Shown here: positions 24,701-32,816 of the stretch, piece by piece
Layout: every line of letters begins with the position of its first letter
Position numbering within the stretch: the stretch's first letter is position 1
Origin: CAG-791 sp963596015
Lineage (GTDB): Bacteria > Bacillota > Clostridia > Lachnospirales > Lachnospiraceae
Assembly: GCA_963596015.1 (NCBI GenBank)
Contig: CAVBJS010000010.1
Coordinates: 1-61,929, forward strand
Direction of reading: 5' to 3'
DNA length: 61,929 nt
Notes under the pieces: generated by a model
Database searches by the model: none
What the model saw: the letters and a program-made list of their open reading frames with translations, nothing else
What the model was told of the DNA's origin: nothing
Position numbers and translations under genes: made by a program

Positions 24701-26698
24701 ATGAAACGTAGTATAAAGATCATTTTGCGGATAGCGCTGTTCCTTGTTTTGTTCTGCTTTGTTTTTTATCTTGTGGATACGACCCTGCAGTTCAAGTACG
24801 ATGACGGTATAACGCCGATGGAGGATTTTTATTCCTATCCGGAAGACAGCATAGATGTGATCATGCTGGGCAGTTCTCATCTGGGGGTTAACGTGGATAC
24901 TACCATTCTCGCCAACCAGTACGGCATTGCCAGTTACAAACTCTGGGGGGCTACCCAGCCGATATGGAACGCCTATTATAATCTTGTAGAAGCCCTGAAG
25001 ACCCAGCATCCGAAGGTGGTTGTACTGGAAGCACTGGGACTTGCTCATGATACGGAATACTACGGTTCTGCCAATGCGGTCAAAAACACATTCGGTCTGC
25101 GGTGGTCGCGAAACAAAGTGGATGCCATTCAGGCTTCTTTCGAGCCTGATGAGATGATGGATGCGCTTTTCCCGCTGGCACAGTATCACAGCCGATATGC
25201 GGAGCTTGAGGCTAAGGATTTCTCCTACTATTTCTGGGATGATCCCCATAGTGAACACAATACGCAGAATTGGGATGCTGTTTGTCCTATGGAAGAGCCC
25301 TCCACCAGTCAAAAGACCCTTCCGCTGGGAGATAAACAGCTGAAGTATTTAAAGAAGATCATTTATCTGTGCGAAAAAAATGACATACCGCTGGTTGTTT
25401 TCACTGCACCGTATACCATACCGGATGAGGAACGTGCCCGCCTGAACACGGCTAATGAACTGCTTACGGAAGAAAACATTGACCAACTGGATTGTCTGAC
25501 TAATTACAAGGACTATGGTATTGATTTCTCTACGGATTTCGGTGATACGGCGGGACATCTGAACAGTGCCGGCTGCGCTAAGCTCAGTTCTGTTCTGGGA
25601 GAATATCTCAGGAGCCACTATGATCTGCCTGACCGCACCGGAGATGCGCTGTTCTCATATACCATTCCCGGTGATGCCGCCTATGCTCTAGGCACACCAT
25701 TCACGGGAGATGGCTCTACAGAGTTTGTCGACACCAAACAGAAGCTTTACAGCGGCAGTAAGGATTGGACCATCTTCTCACGTTTTTCCACCCAATGTGA
25801 CAGCGATGAAAAGATATTGTTCTCCTGCTTCAGTGAGGCAGAGCCTTACCGTGGCCTGATGGTACGTATAGCAGAGGATCAGCAACTGGACATTATCGTA
25901 GGCGACAACTACTACAATAAGGTGGATCTGCCCCAGAAGGAATACGTTACACTTGCCATTACCAAAAGCGGCGATCAGTATTCTATCTATCTGGAAGGGG
26001 AACAGATCTGCAGCATCGAGAGCAGCTGCGACGATTATTCCGGCACCCTGCTGTTGGGAGCGGAACGTATGGCCAATAATACACTTGGTCGTCTCAGTGC
26101 GGTCTCTATTGATAAATTTGAGGTGTATAATACCGCCAAATCTGCCGATGAGGCCAAACAGTGGACGCAGGAAAACAAGGTGGTTCCCAGCCGCGAAGAA
26201 CAACTCAGTACCCTGCAGGCACAGTACAAGGGGATTTCTGCTTACAAGCTGCCTAAAGCATTCACCGGCGATGGCACAAGCTGTGTAGACACCGGCGTTC
26301 AGCTTTATGCCGATCCCCAGGCAAGCTGGAGATTGACCGCAGATCTTCTCATCGGCACAGAGGATGGAACATACCTTTCCTGCTTTAATGAAGAAGAAAA
26401 CGCTTACCATGGTCTGCTGGTGCGAAAAACAGATGACACGCTTTCCGTTCAGGTGGGCAACAGTGCGCAGTTCAGTACCATTGTTTATGCAGGCGTGCAA
26501 AATGAGCTTGTGATCGAAAAAAAGGGTACTTCCTATACGATCTCTATAGACGGTGAAGAGATCGGCACCGTTGATAGCCCGTGCGATGCTTACCTTGGTA
26601 CGCTGTTGGTCGATGCCGAACGAGGATATGATCTACAGCCTTTCCGGTACTCCACACTGACGGTGACAAACCTGCGCGTGGTGCCCTTGGATTCTTAA
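24701..26698 (+). CDS. SGNH-type acyl-transfer protein with two C-terminal LamG-like domains
   Basis: 665 residues: one N-terminal anchor (about 5-27), an SGNH-like domain (about 50-310) with Ser59-His60 in VIMLGSSHLGVNVD and His286 in GDTAGHLNSAG, then two related beta-sandwich repeats beginning FTGDGSTEFVDTKQKLY (near 335) and FTGDGTSCVDTGVQLY (near 525). The repeats resemble LamG/concanavalin-type carbohydrate-binding folds and may hold the glycan near the active site. In the first repeat-less homologue at 4744 the acid is three residues before His; here an aspartate lies four before, so the exact triad is uncertain. Last gene of the exopolysaccharide locus; partner of the MBOAT at 22999. 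Confidence 0.75.
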   Translation: MKRSIKIILRIALFLVLFCFVFYLVDTTLQFKYDDGITPMEDFYSYPEDSIDVIMLGSSHLGVNVDTTILANQYGIASYKLWGATQPIWNAYYNLVEALKTQHPKVVVLEALGLAHDTEYYGSANAVKNTFGLRWSRNKVDAIQASFEPDEMMDALFPLAQYHSRYAELEAKDFSYYFWDDPHSEHNTQNWDAVCPMEEPSTSQKTLPLGDKQLKYLKKIIYLCEKNDIPLVVFTAPYTIPDEERARLNTANELLTEENIDQLDCLTNYKDYGIDFSTDFGDTAGHLNSAGCAKLSSVLGEYLRSHYDLPDRTGDALFSYTIPGDAAYALGTPFTGDGSTEFVDTKQKLYSGSKDWTIFSRFSTQCDSDEKILFSCFSEAEPYRGLMVRIAEDQQLDIIVGDNYYNKVDLPQKEYVTLAITKSGDQYSIYLEGEQICSIESSCDDYSGTLLLGAERMANNTLGRLSAVSIDKFEVYNTAKSADEAKQWTQENKVVPSREEQLSTLQAQYKGISAYKLPKAFTGDGTSCVDTGVQLYADPQASWRLTADLLIGTEDGTYLSCFNEEENAYHGLLVRKTDDTLSVQVGNSAQFSTIVYAGVQNELVIEKKGTSYTISIDGEEIGTVDSPCDAYLGTLLVDAERGYDLQPFRYSTLTVTNLRVVPLDS

Positions 26699-26714
26699 AG
26701 GATCCGCATCAAAC

Positions 26715-26833
26715 TTACATCTTCCGAAACGCCGAAGGGGAGCATCCCTTGTAACGTTTAAAGGTTTCGGAAAAATAGCTGCTGCTGTTAAAGCCGCAGG
26801 CAAGGGCAATGTCTGTGGCGGACAGTACCGATC
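26715..26833 (-). pseudogene. C-terminal remnant of an AraC-family regulator
   Basis: The minus strand reads LSATDIALACGFNSSSYF, then SETFKRYKGCSPSAFRKM and a stop at 26715-26717. This is the second helix-turn-helix of an AraC regulator and its usual end. A stop codon upstream in the same frame and the lack of a start show that the rest is gone. Confidence 0.75.
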
Positions 26834-26870
26834 GTCACGGTTCGTGACAGGATTGGGAAGGGATGAAAAC

Positions 26871-26917
26871 AAAAACAGCAAGTCTATCGGAGAGATCCGG
26901 CAGACTTGCTGTTTTTT
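26871..26917 (+). terminator. Bidirectional terminator
   Basis: AACAGCAAGTCT (26874-26885) pairs perfectly with AGACTTGCTGTT (26902-26913), with a T-run on the plus side and an A-rich flank that gives a T-rich tail on the minus side. It isolates the exopolysaccharide locus from the sigma-factor genes. Confidence 0.9.
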
Positions 26918-27088
26918 ATGGCCTGGCTTCTATGATCGCGGTAACGGAGAAAGAATGGTAACAGATGCCATTACAGAAAATTTTCCATTCTTTGTAGTAT
27001 CCCGGAAGAAAAGCATAGTATATAAGTGAAACACGAAATGCTAAAATCACATCATGAGAAAACGAGGAGATGGGAAAGGAAACAGACC

Positions 27089-27646
27089 GTGGAAGATGGA
27101 AAGATAATCGAGCTGTTTTTCCAGCGTAATGAGCAGGGGATACAGGAGCTGGATACGAAATACGGAAGGACGTTCCGCAAATTGTCGGGCAACATCCTCC
27201 GCTGCAAGGAGGACGTGGAGGAGTGCATAAACGATTCCTACCTGGGGGCCTGGAAGAAGATACCGCCGGAAAAGCCCTCGCCGCTGCTGACTTATATCTG
27301 CAAGATCGTCAGAAACATATCCCTGAAGAAATACCACAGCAATACGGCTCAGAAAAGGGACAGCAGTTACAGTGTGGCACTGGAGGAGCTGGAGCCTTAT
27401 ATCGCAGATATAAATACCGTGGAAAAGCATATAGAGTCGGCAGAACTGGCCCGGGCCATAGAGGAATTTCTGGATACCCTCACAGAACAGAACCGCGTCA
27501 TATTTATGCGCAGATACTGGTTCGGAGATAACTGCCGTGACATCGGAACTTACGTAGGTATCACGGAGAAAAACGTAACCGTTCGGCTGACCAGGATCCG
27601 TGAGAAAATGAAGAAATTCTTACTGGAAAGAGAGGTGGTATTATGA
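27089..27646 (+). CDS. ECF-type RNA polymerase sigma factor
   Basis: 185 residues from GTG 27089. Region 2 is around RCKEDVEECINDSYLGAWKK; region 4 around TEQNRVIFMRRYWFGDN and DIGTYVGITEKNVTVRLTRI. Related sigma factors start with a short acidic stretch before IIELFFxRNE, which fits GTG 27089 with AAGGA eight bases before it; an in-frame GTG at 27026 would add 21 residues and lacks a good site. The stop overlaps the next gene as ATGA, and that neighbour has anti-sigma layout. Target genes are not visible; the GH51 gene downstream is one candidate. Confidence 0.85.
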   Translation: MEDGKIIELFFQRNEQGIQELDTKYGRTFRKLSGNILRCKEDVEECINDSYLGAWKKIPPEKPSPLLTYICKIVRNISLKKYHSNTAQKRDSSYSVALEELEPYIADINTVEKHIESAELARAIEEFLDTLTEQNRVIFMRRYWFGDNCRDIGTYVGITEKNVTVRLTRIREKMKKFLLEREVVL

Positions 27647-28236
27647 AGGCGATAGAATTTTCTGAGGCGATGGATCTGTTGGATGACCACTATGTTTCGG
27701 AGGCACTGCAATACCAAAAGAAACGGAAAAGAAGAGCATGGGCCGGATACTGCGCTGCAGCGGCCTGCGCCGGGGTGGTGCTGGCACTGGGTATTTCCAC
27801 CTATCAAAACAGTACAGGGAATACCCCTCATCCGGAGATGGTGCAGGTGGCCAACCCCCTGGTGGAAGTAAGCTCCGTGGAAGAAATGGAAAGTTATCTG
27901 GACTTTTCCGTGCCGGTGCTGGAAAAGGAAGTACAGGGATATATCGTCATCGTATCCGACGGTTATCCTACCGTCGGACAGATCGACTATGCGGATGGAT
28001 CCGAATACAGGATCCAATACGGCAGCGGAGATATCAGCGGTATATATGGCGGTCAATTAGTAAATTCTGAGGAAGTGGATGGCGTGAAGGTGTGTTATTA
28101 TACCTATAGCGGCGTAGATGCGGAAGCCACCTATGCAATATGGGAACAGGATGGCTATACGTGCAGTTACATTTACACGGGAGACGGTATAAGCGAGATC
28201 CGCACGTTGATAGGGAAGTGTAAGGCGCTGCACTGA
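27643..28236 (+). CDS. Probable membrane-bound anti-sigma or sigma-associated protein
   Basis: 197 residues: a short cytosolic part (1-30), one membrane helix (about 32-50) and an extracellular domain with paired Tyr/Gly-rich strands (about 75-197, including GQIDYADGSEYRIQYGSGD). The layout and the ATGA overlap with the sigma gene are typical of regulators that bind an ECF sigma factor at the membrane; the outer part resembles DUF4367-type sensor domains. No zinc-binding HxxxCxxC motif is seen at the N-terminus, so it is not a ZAS-type anti-sigma. Function inferred. Confidence 0.65.
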   Translation: MKAIEFSEAMDLLDDHYVSEALQYQKKRKRRAWAGYCAAAACAGVVLALGISTYQNSTGNTPHPEMVQVANPLVEVSSVEEMESYLDFSVPVLEKEVQGYIVIVSDGYPTVGQIDYADGSEYRIQYGSGDISGIYGGQLVNSEEVDGVKVCYYTYSGVDAEATYAIWEQDGYTCSYIYTGDGISEIRTLIGKCKALH

Positions 28237-28348
28237 GGGGCGTCTTTGCTGCGAACATTTGGATGCCAAAAGATCTGCTTTGCGAGAAATGGAGATCCAC
28301 ATAGGTTTTCACAAAGATATGGAAGATATCTTGAGAATGGAGAGAGGC

Positions 28349-30523
28349 ATGAAAATTACAGGAAAATACGGCAAAAAGATCACACCCGAGATGATAGGCG
28401 TATTCTTTGAGGACATCAATTATGCCGCCGACGGCGGACTTTATGCGGAGATGATCGAAAACCGCTCCTTTGAGGCGAGAGAGGCCCACGGCACTCCGGG
28501 GAACTTCTATGCACTGGATGATCCAGGCTATGCCTGGCACAGTGTTTATGAAGAGGACGAGCAGGCACCGGTGATGCAGTATGTGACCGGAACGCCTCTG
28601 TCCACCGTCAATCCCCATTACCTGCGCTTTACCGCCAAGGCCCCCGGTCAGGGCTTTGCCAATCAGGCCTATGACGGCATCTATCTGGAAAAAGGCAGCT
28701 GTTACAAGGTTTCTTTCTACGCCAGATGCGTCCGCTATCAAGGGGAGACATTTACGGTCTCTGTGAGAAAAGAAGGTAAAGTCTATGCCCAGGCACAGGT
28801 AAGAGTGGTTCTGCCTGTTCCCTATTTTCCTTTTACCGATCTGAAGATGGCATATGAGCCGGAGCAGGAAAACGAAGCCCTGAAGGAGGCACTTCAGAAG
28901 ATCAAAGAAATGCAGGCCATGAATGCAGAAGACAGATGCCGGGAGCAGAAGTGGAATCACTATGAACTGGAACTGACAGCCCTGGAAACAGTCCGGGGTG
29001 CAGAATTTGTGCTGTCTCTGGATGCCCCCGGCGCGGTGGAGTTTGACCTTATTTCCATGATGCCGGCGGATGCGGTAGCCGGTATTTTCCGCCGGGATCT
29101 CTTTGAGGCACTGGCCTCCATGAAGCCCGGCTTCATCCGTTTTCCCGGCGGCTGTATCGTCGAGGGCATCAGCCTGGAAAACCGCTATCAGTGGAAACAG
29201 ACAGTGGGACCTTTGCAGGATCGCAAATATATTCCCAACCTGTGGGCTTTCGATGACGACAGAAGTAAGACAGACCCGGATGTGATGCGGGAGACCACGT
29301 CCCACTACGGACAGAGCTACGGCCTGGGTTTTTATGAATATTTTCTGCTGTGTGAGCTGCTGGGAGCCAAGGCTCTGCCTGTAGTAGGCGTGGGGGCAGC
29401 CTGCCAGTTCCGGTCCACGGAAATGGTGAGCACAGACAGTGAGGCGTTTAATACGTACATCCGGGATGCACTGGATCTGATCGAGTTTGCCAATGGCTCG
29501 CCCCGGAGTACCTGGGGAAGCATGCGGGCTAAGATGGGCCATCCGGAGCCGTTCCATCTGACTATGCTGGCGGTAGGCAACGAGCAGTGGGAAACCAAGG
29601 AGTTTGATTTCTATGAGCGCACCGGACGCTTTGAAAAGGCCATCCATGAGGTGGCACCGGAGATCAGACTCATCGGATCGGCAGGCCCCATCATCGATCT
29701 GCCTGTTTTCGAAGAGGCGTGGAACTTTTACCGGCAGAGGGAAGCGGAAAAGCCCGGTTTTTGCTATGCGGTAGACGAGCACTACTATGTGCCGGATCAA
29801 TGGATGTATGAGCATATTGATTTCTACGACCGGTATCCCAGAAATGTGGCCGTCTTCGCAGGGGAATATGCCGCCCATACCAAGGACAGAGCCAATAACA
29901 TGCAGAGTGCCCTGGCAGAGGCGGCCTTCCTGACCGGCGTGGAAAAGAACGCGGATGTAGTAAAGCTGGCCTCCTATGCGCCCCTGTTTAACCGTATCGG
30001 TCACAGCCAGTGGAAGCCGGATCTGATCTGGTTTGATGATGCCGCTGTCTATCTGACGCCCAATTACTATGTCCAGAAACTGTACGCCAATCACTTGGGG
30101 GATCATACCCTTTGGATGGACGAGGAGGAAGTGAAGGCACTGCGGCAGGAGAAGATCTACGTATCTCTGTCGGAGACTGTATCCGAAAAGGAGACAGAAG
30201 AGGGGCAAAAAGAAAGTCAGATAAAAGAAGCCCAGACAAAAGACGCAACGGAGGTAGAAGGGAAGACAGAGATCATTCTAAAGGCAGTTAATGCAGGAGA
30301 CGAAGACTATCGGCTGCCTCTGACAGACGAGACTGGCCATCCCATAGAGGCCACAGGCTGTCAATGGATCCTGGAGGCCGCAGGAGAAAGTGCGGATAAG
30401 AAAACAAAGGAAGAGAACGCCGATATGCCCCAGCCTTCCCATATCCGGGAAGAAAAAACAGCCATTCACGGCAGTCTGCTTCTGCCCGCCGGAACTTTTA
30501 CGGTGGTAAGATTTGTGATGTAA
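28349..30523 (+). CDS. Alpha-L-arabinofuranosidase-type glycoside hydrolase (GH51)
   Basis: 724 residues, no signal peptide, so a cytosolic enzyme releasing arabinofuranose from short oligosaccharides. A beta-sandwich N-terminal part is followed by the TIM barrel: FIRFPGGCIVEGISLENRY, acid/base Glu412 in VGNEQWE, nucleophile Glu477 in AVDEHYYVP. A C-terminal sandwich holds an acidic, low-complexity insert (about residues 610-650, EKETEEGQKESQ) unlike the rest. ATG 28349 is chosen because GGAGAGAGGC precedes it and MKITGKYGKKITPEMIGVFF is a normal family start; an upstream ATG (28259) gives 30 odd residues. Confidence 0.88.
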   Translation: MKITGKYGKKITPEMIGVFFEDINYAADGGLYAEMIENRSFEAREAHGTPGNFYALDDPGYAWHSVYEEDEQAPVMQYVTGTPLSTVNPHYLRFTAKAPGQGFANQAYDGIYLEKGSCYKVSFYARCVRYQGETFTVSVRKEGKVYAQAQVRVVLPVPYFPFTDLKMAYEPEQENEALKEALQKIKEMQAMNAEDRCREQKWNHYELELTALETVRGAEFVLSLDAPGAVEFDLISMMPADAVAGIFRRDLFEALASMKPGFIRFPGGCIVEGISLENRYQWKQTVGPLQDRKYIPNLWAFDDDRSKTDPDVMRETTSHYGQSYGLGFYEYFLLCELLGAKALPVVGVGAACQFRSTEMVSTDSEAFNTYIRDALDLIEFANGSPRSTWGSMRAKMGHPEPFHLTMLAVGNEQWETKEFDFYERTGRFEKAIHEVAPEIRLIGSAGPIIDLPVFEEAWNFYRQREAEKPGFCYAVDEHYYVPDQWMYEHIDFYDRYPRNVAVFAGEYAAHTKDRANNMQSALAEAAFLTGVEKNADVVKLASYAPLFNRIGHSQWKPDLIWFDDAAVYLTPNYYVQKLYANHLGDHTLWMDEEEVKALRQEKIYVSLSETVSEKETEEGQKESQIKEAQTKDATEVEGKTEIILKAVNAGDEDYRLPLTDETGHPIEATGCQWILEAAGESADKKTKEENADMPQPSHIREEKTAIHGSLLLPAGTFTVVRFVM

Positions 30524-30622
30524 AGAGACAAATAGGAAAGATGTGCAAGTAAGGACGCAGTTGCAGTGCACACGGCAGTCCTGCCCCTTATATCCTGCAG
30601 CTGGACATCTGACAGCACTACA

Positions 30623-30670
30623 AAGGCCTTCCGGCTGCTCTGTCGTACAGAGCAGCCGGAAGGCCTTTTC
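30623..30670 (+). terminator. Long perfect hairpin terminator
   Basis: AAGGCCTTCCGGCTGCTCTG pairs with its complement ending at 30667, around a CGTA-type loop, followed by TTTTC. It ends the GH51 transcript and may also stop the convergent small gene at 30698. Confidence 0.9.
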
Positions 30671-30697
30671 ATAAAAGCAAGTGAGCAATAGGAATGC

Positions 30698-30781
30698 TTA
30701 GAAAGCTGCGCAGACAACACCGCCTACGATAGAAGCAGCACCGAGAGCAACGATAGCGGAAATGAAGATAACTGTGATCAT
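30698..30781 (-). CDS. Small 27-residue membrane protein
   Basis: The minus strand encodes MITVIFISAIVALGAASIVG followed by GVVCAAF and a stop, with a near-ideal AAGGAGG (30787-30793) five to six bases before the ATG. It is one hydrophobic helix with small residues and a cysteine. It is convergent with the GH51 gene and divergent from the flippase. The strong ribosome site, exact helix length and strong adjacent terminator argue for a real gene. Function unknown: small regulatory membrane protein, signal peptide-like product and toxin of a type I system are all open. Confidence 0.6.
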   Translation of the reverse strand: MITVIFISAIVALGAASIVGGVVCAAF

Positions 30782-31044
30782 AATAGCCTCCTTGAAAGTC
30801 AGTAGTATGGTTTGTTGTAAGGGGTCATATATACCGGAGGAATGCCGGCCTGCGTGCACCTTTCGCGGTGCGTTTTGTTTTTGTTGATGGACTTATCATA
30901 CGACAGAGGGAGTATTAGAAACGTAACAGGTGTTGTAGCTTATCCGGCGTTGTCCATGAAATTTATTTCATAATGCAAAGCATATAGTGAATATAAAACT
31001 TTTGTGCTATATTGTTAAAATATAGAGAGGAGAAACAATACCGG
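30782..31044. promoter_or_regulatory. Intergenic control region between the small membrane gene and the flippase
   Basis: Contains a small hairpin with a T-rich plus-strand tail (GCACC 30856-30860 / GGTGC 30867-30871), a near-perfect inverted repeat ATGAAAT-TT-ATTTCAT (30956-30971), and a second, CTATATT-GTTAA-AATATAG (31007-31025), directly before the flippase ribosome site. TATATATG-like boxes lie on the minus strand near 30830 for the small gene. No further gene seen. Confidence 0.4.
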
Positions 31045-32583
31045 ATGCGTACAAAAAATTCTCTGATCAATATGGCAGTCGGTGTGGGCGGGCAGCTTTT
31101 GAGTGCTCTTTTAGCCTTCATCGGCCGTCTGGTTTTCATTCACTATCTTTCCTCGGCTTATCTGGGCGTGAACGGACTGTTCTCCGATGTGCTGGGGATG
31201 CTGAATCTGGCGGAGCTGGGTATTGGATCGGCCATGGTATTCAGCATGTACCTTCCGGCAGCAACGGGAGACCAAAAGAAGCTGACACAGCTGATGAACC
31301 TTTACAGGCTCCTGTATCGGGGCGTAGCTGTTTTTGTACTGCTGGTGGGGCTGTGCATGATGCCTTTTCTGGATGTCCTGACGAAGGGCGGAGATGGTAT
31401 TGCCCACTTGCGGCTGATCTATTTACTTTATCTGCTGCAGTCCGTCAGCTCCTATCTGCTTACGTATAAGAATTCCATCTACCTGGCTTATCAGAAGGCT
31501 TACTTAAAGACAGCGTTAGACCAACTCTTCAATGTGCTGCGGCTTCTGGTACAGATTCTGGTATTGGTGGTGACCGGCAACTTTATCCTTTACCTGGTGG
31601 TACAGTTGTTCCTGCCGATGCTGTCCGGTGTGATTATTTCCGTAAAGGTGGATCGGGAATTCCCGTATCTTAAGGAAAGCAGAGAGCTTCCCCAGAAGGA
31701 AGAAAGAAACCATATCCTGCGTAATATCGGAGCACTGAGCCTGCACAAGCTGGCAACGGTGGTGGTGCGCAGCACAGACAATCTGCTGATGTCTGCCTTT
31801 GTGGGACTGAGCACAGTGGGTATCTACAGCAACTACAAGTTAGTACTGAATAACATCAATTACGTGTTTAACAGGATAACCAATTCCTTCACCGGCAGTC
31901 TGGGAAATCTGTATGCCACGGAGGAAAGCAGCCGGGTTTATGAGATCTACCGGGCACTGGATCTGGGCGGATTTCTGCTTTATGGCTATGTATCCGGTGG
32001 CATGTATGTTTTATTTAATCTGTTTATCGAGGTGGTGTTCGGCGCAGACTATCTGTTTCCCGGGATCGTGGTGCTGATCATCGTCACGGAGTTTCTCATC
32101 AGCGGACTGCGACAGATCAATCTGCAGTTCAGAGAGGCCATGGGACTTTTCTGGAATGACCGTTATAAGGCTGTTGCAGAGGCGCTGATCAATTTGGTAG
32201 TGTCTATTTGTCTGGCGCAGAAATTTGGGGTCGCAGGTATCATCGGCGGCACGATCATCAGCAGTGTCACCACCTGCGTATGGGTGGAACCCTATATTCT
32301 GATGCGATACGGCATGAAGGAAGATTGGCAGAAAAAACTGCGGGATTATTTTCTGGAATATTTACGGCGCCTCGGGGTTGTGGCCGCGGCGGCCGTATTG
32401 ACCGGTCTGATGATCCGATGGATCCCGGGAAAGAACTTTGGCTGGTTTCTGGTGGAGGGGATTCTCTATACAGCAGTCTATGTGGTGCTGATCCTTTTGG
32501 TTTACAGCAGGAAGCGGGAATACCAGTATTTAATGAATCGAAGCCTTCGAAAAATACGGGGCAGGATTAAGAAAAAAGGGTAA
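31045..32583 (+). CDS. Polysaccharide flippase (Wzx/MATE-like)
   Basis: 512 residues with about 14 membrane helices. The start MRTKNSLINMAVGVGGQLL and FIHYLSSAYLGVNGLFSDVL match the oligosaccharide flippases that move undecaprenyl-linked repeat units across the membrane. ATG 31045 is preceded by AGAGGAG at a slightly long distance; a TTG at 31012 is an in-frame alternative adding 11 residues. It is separated by 233 bp with its own promoter from the glycosyltransferases, with which it probably works. Confidence 0.88.
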   Translation: MRTKNSLINMAVGVGGQLLSALLAFIGRLVFIHYLSSAYLGVNGLFSDVLGMLNLAELGIGSAMVFSMYLPAATGDQKKLTQLMNLYRLLYRGVAVFVLLVGLCMMPFLDVLTKGGDGIAHLRLIYLLYLLQSVSSYLLTYKNSIYLAYQKAYLKTALDQLFNVLRLLVQILVLVVTGNFILYLVVQLFLPMLSGVIISVKVDREFPYLKESRELPQKEERNHILRNIGALSLHKLATVVVRSTDNLLMSAFVGLSTVGIYSNYKLVLNNINYVFNRITNSFTGSLGNLYATEESSRVYEIYRALDLGGFLLYGYVSGGMYVLFNLFIEVVFGADYLFPGIVVLIIVTEFLISGLRQINLQFREAMGLFWNDRYKAVAEALINLVVSICLAQKFGVAGIIGGTIISSVTTCVWVEPYILMRYGMKEDWQKKLRDYFLEYLRRLGVVAAAAVLTGLMIRWIPGKNFGWFLVEGILYTAVYVVLILLVYSRKREYQYLMNRSLRKIRGRIKKKG

Positions 32584-32649
32584 CTTTGTATCTGCGTAGT
32601 GTCTCTGGCTATCCATACTTGGACTTTCCGAAGGAAATTTCGGGTGGGA

Positions 32650-32677
32650 TGGACAGATACGCGATTTTAAATATATA
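32650..32677 (+). promoter_or_regulatory. Promoter of the glycan operon
   Basis: TGGACA (32650-32655) and TATATA (32672-32677) have a 16-bp spacer. Transcription would start near 32685, giving a leader of about 130 bases before the first glycosyltransferase. Confidence 0.5.
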
Positions 32678-32771
32678 GTTTGGCATCTGTTGCGGCAGTC
32701 CCGGATTAACTGCCCGCAGGCAATTTGCAGCGAAAAGCGGCAGAGCGCTGAACCAAAGTCATTTTCGGAGT

Positions 32772-32805
32772 GGGAGGGGTAACCTGCAAAGATTCGTTGC
32801 GGGTT
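32772..32805 (+). promoter_or_regulatory. Ribosome site separated from its start codon by a hairpin
   Basis: The only strong ribosome site, GGGAGGGG (32772-32779), is 37 bases before the ATG at 32817. The gap holds a 9-bp stem, AACCTGCAA (32781-32789) with TTGCGGGTT (32797-32805). Folding would bring site and ATG to about 12 bases, so structure may set translation. Confidence 0.4.
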
Positions 32806-32816
32806 ATAAAGTTGTC

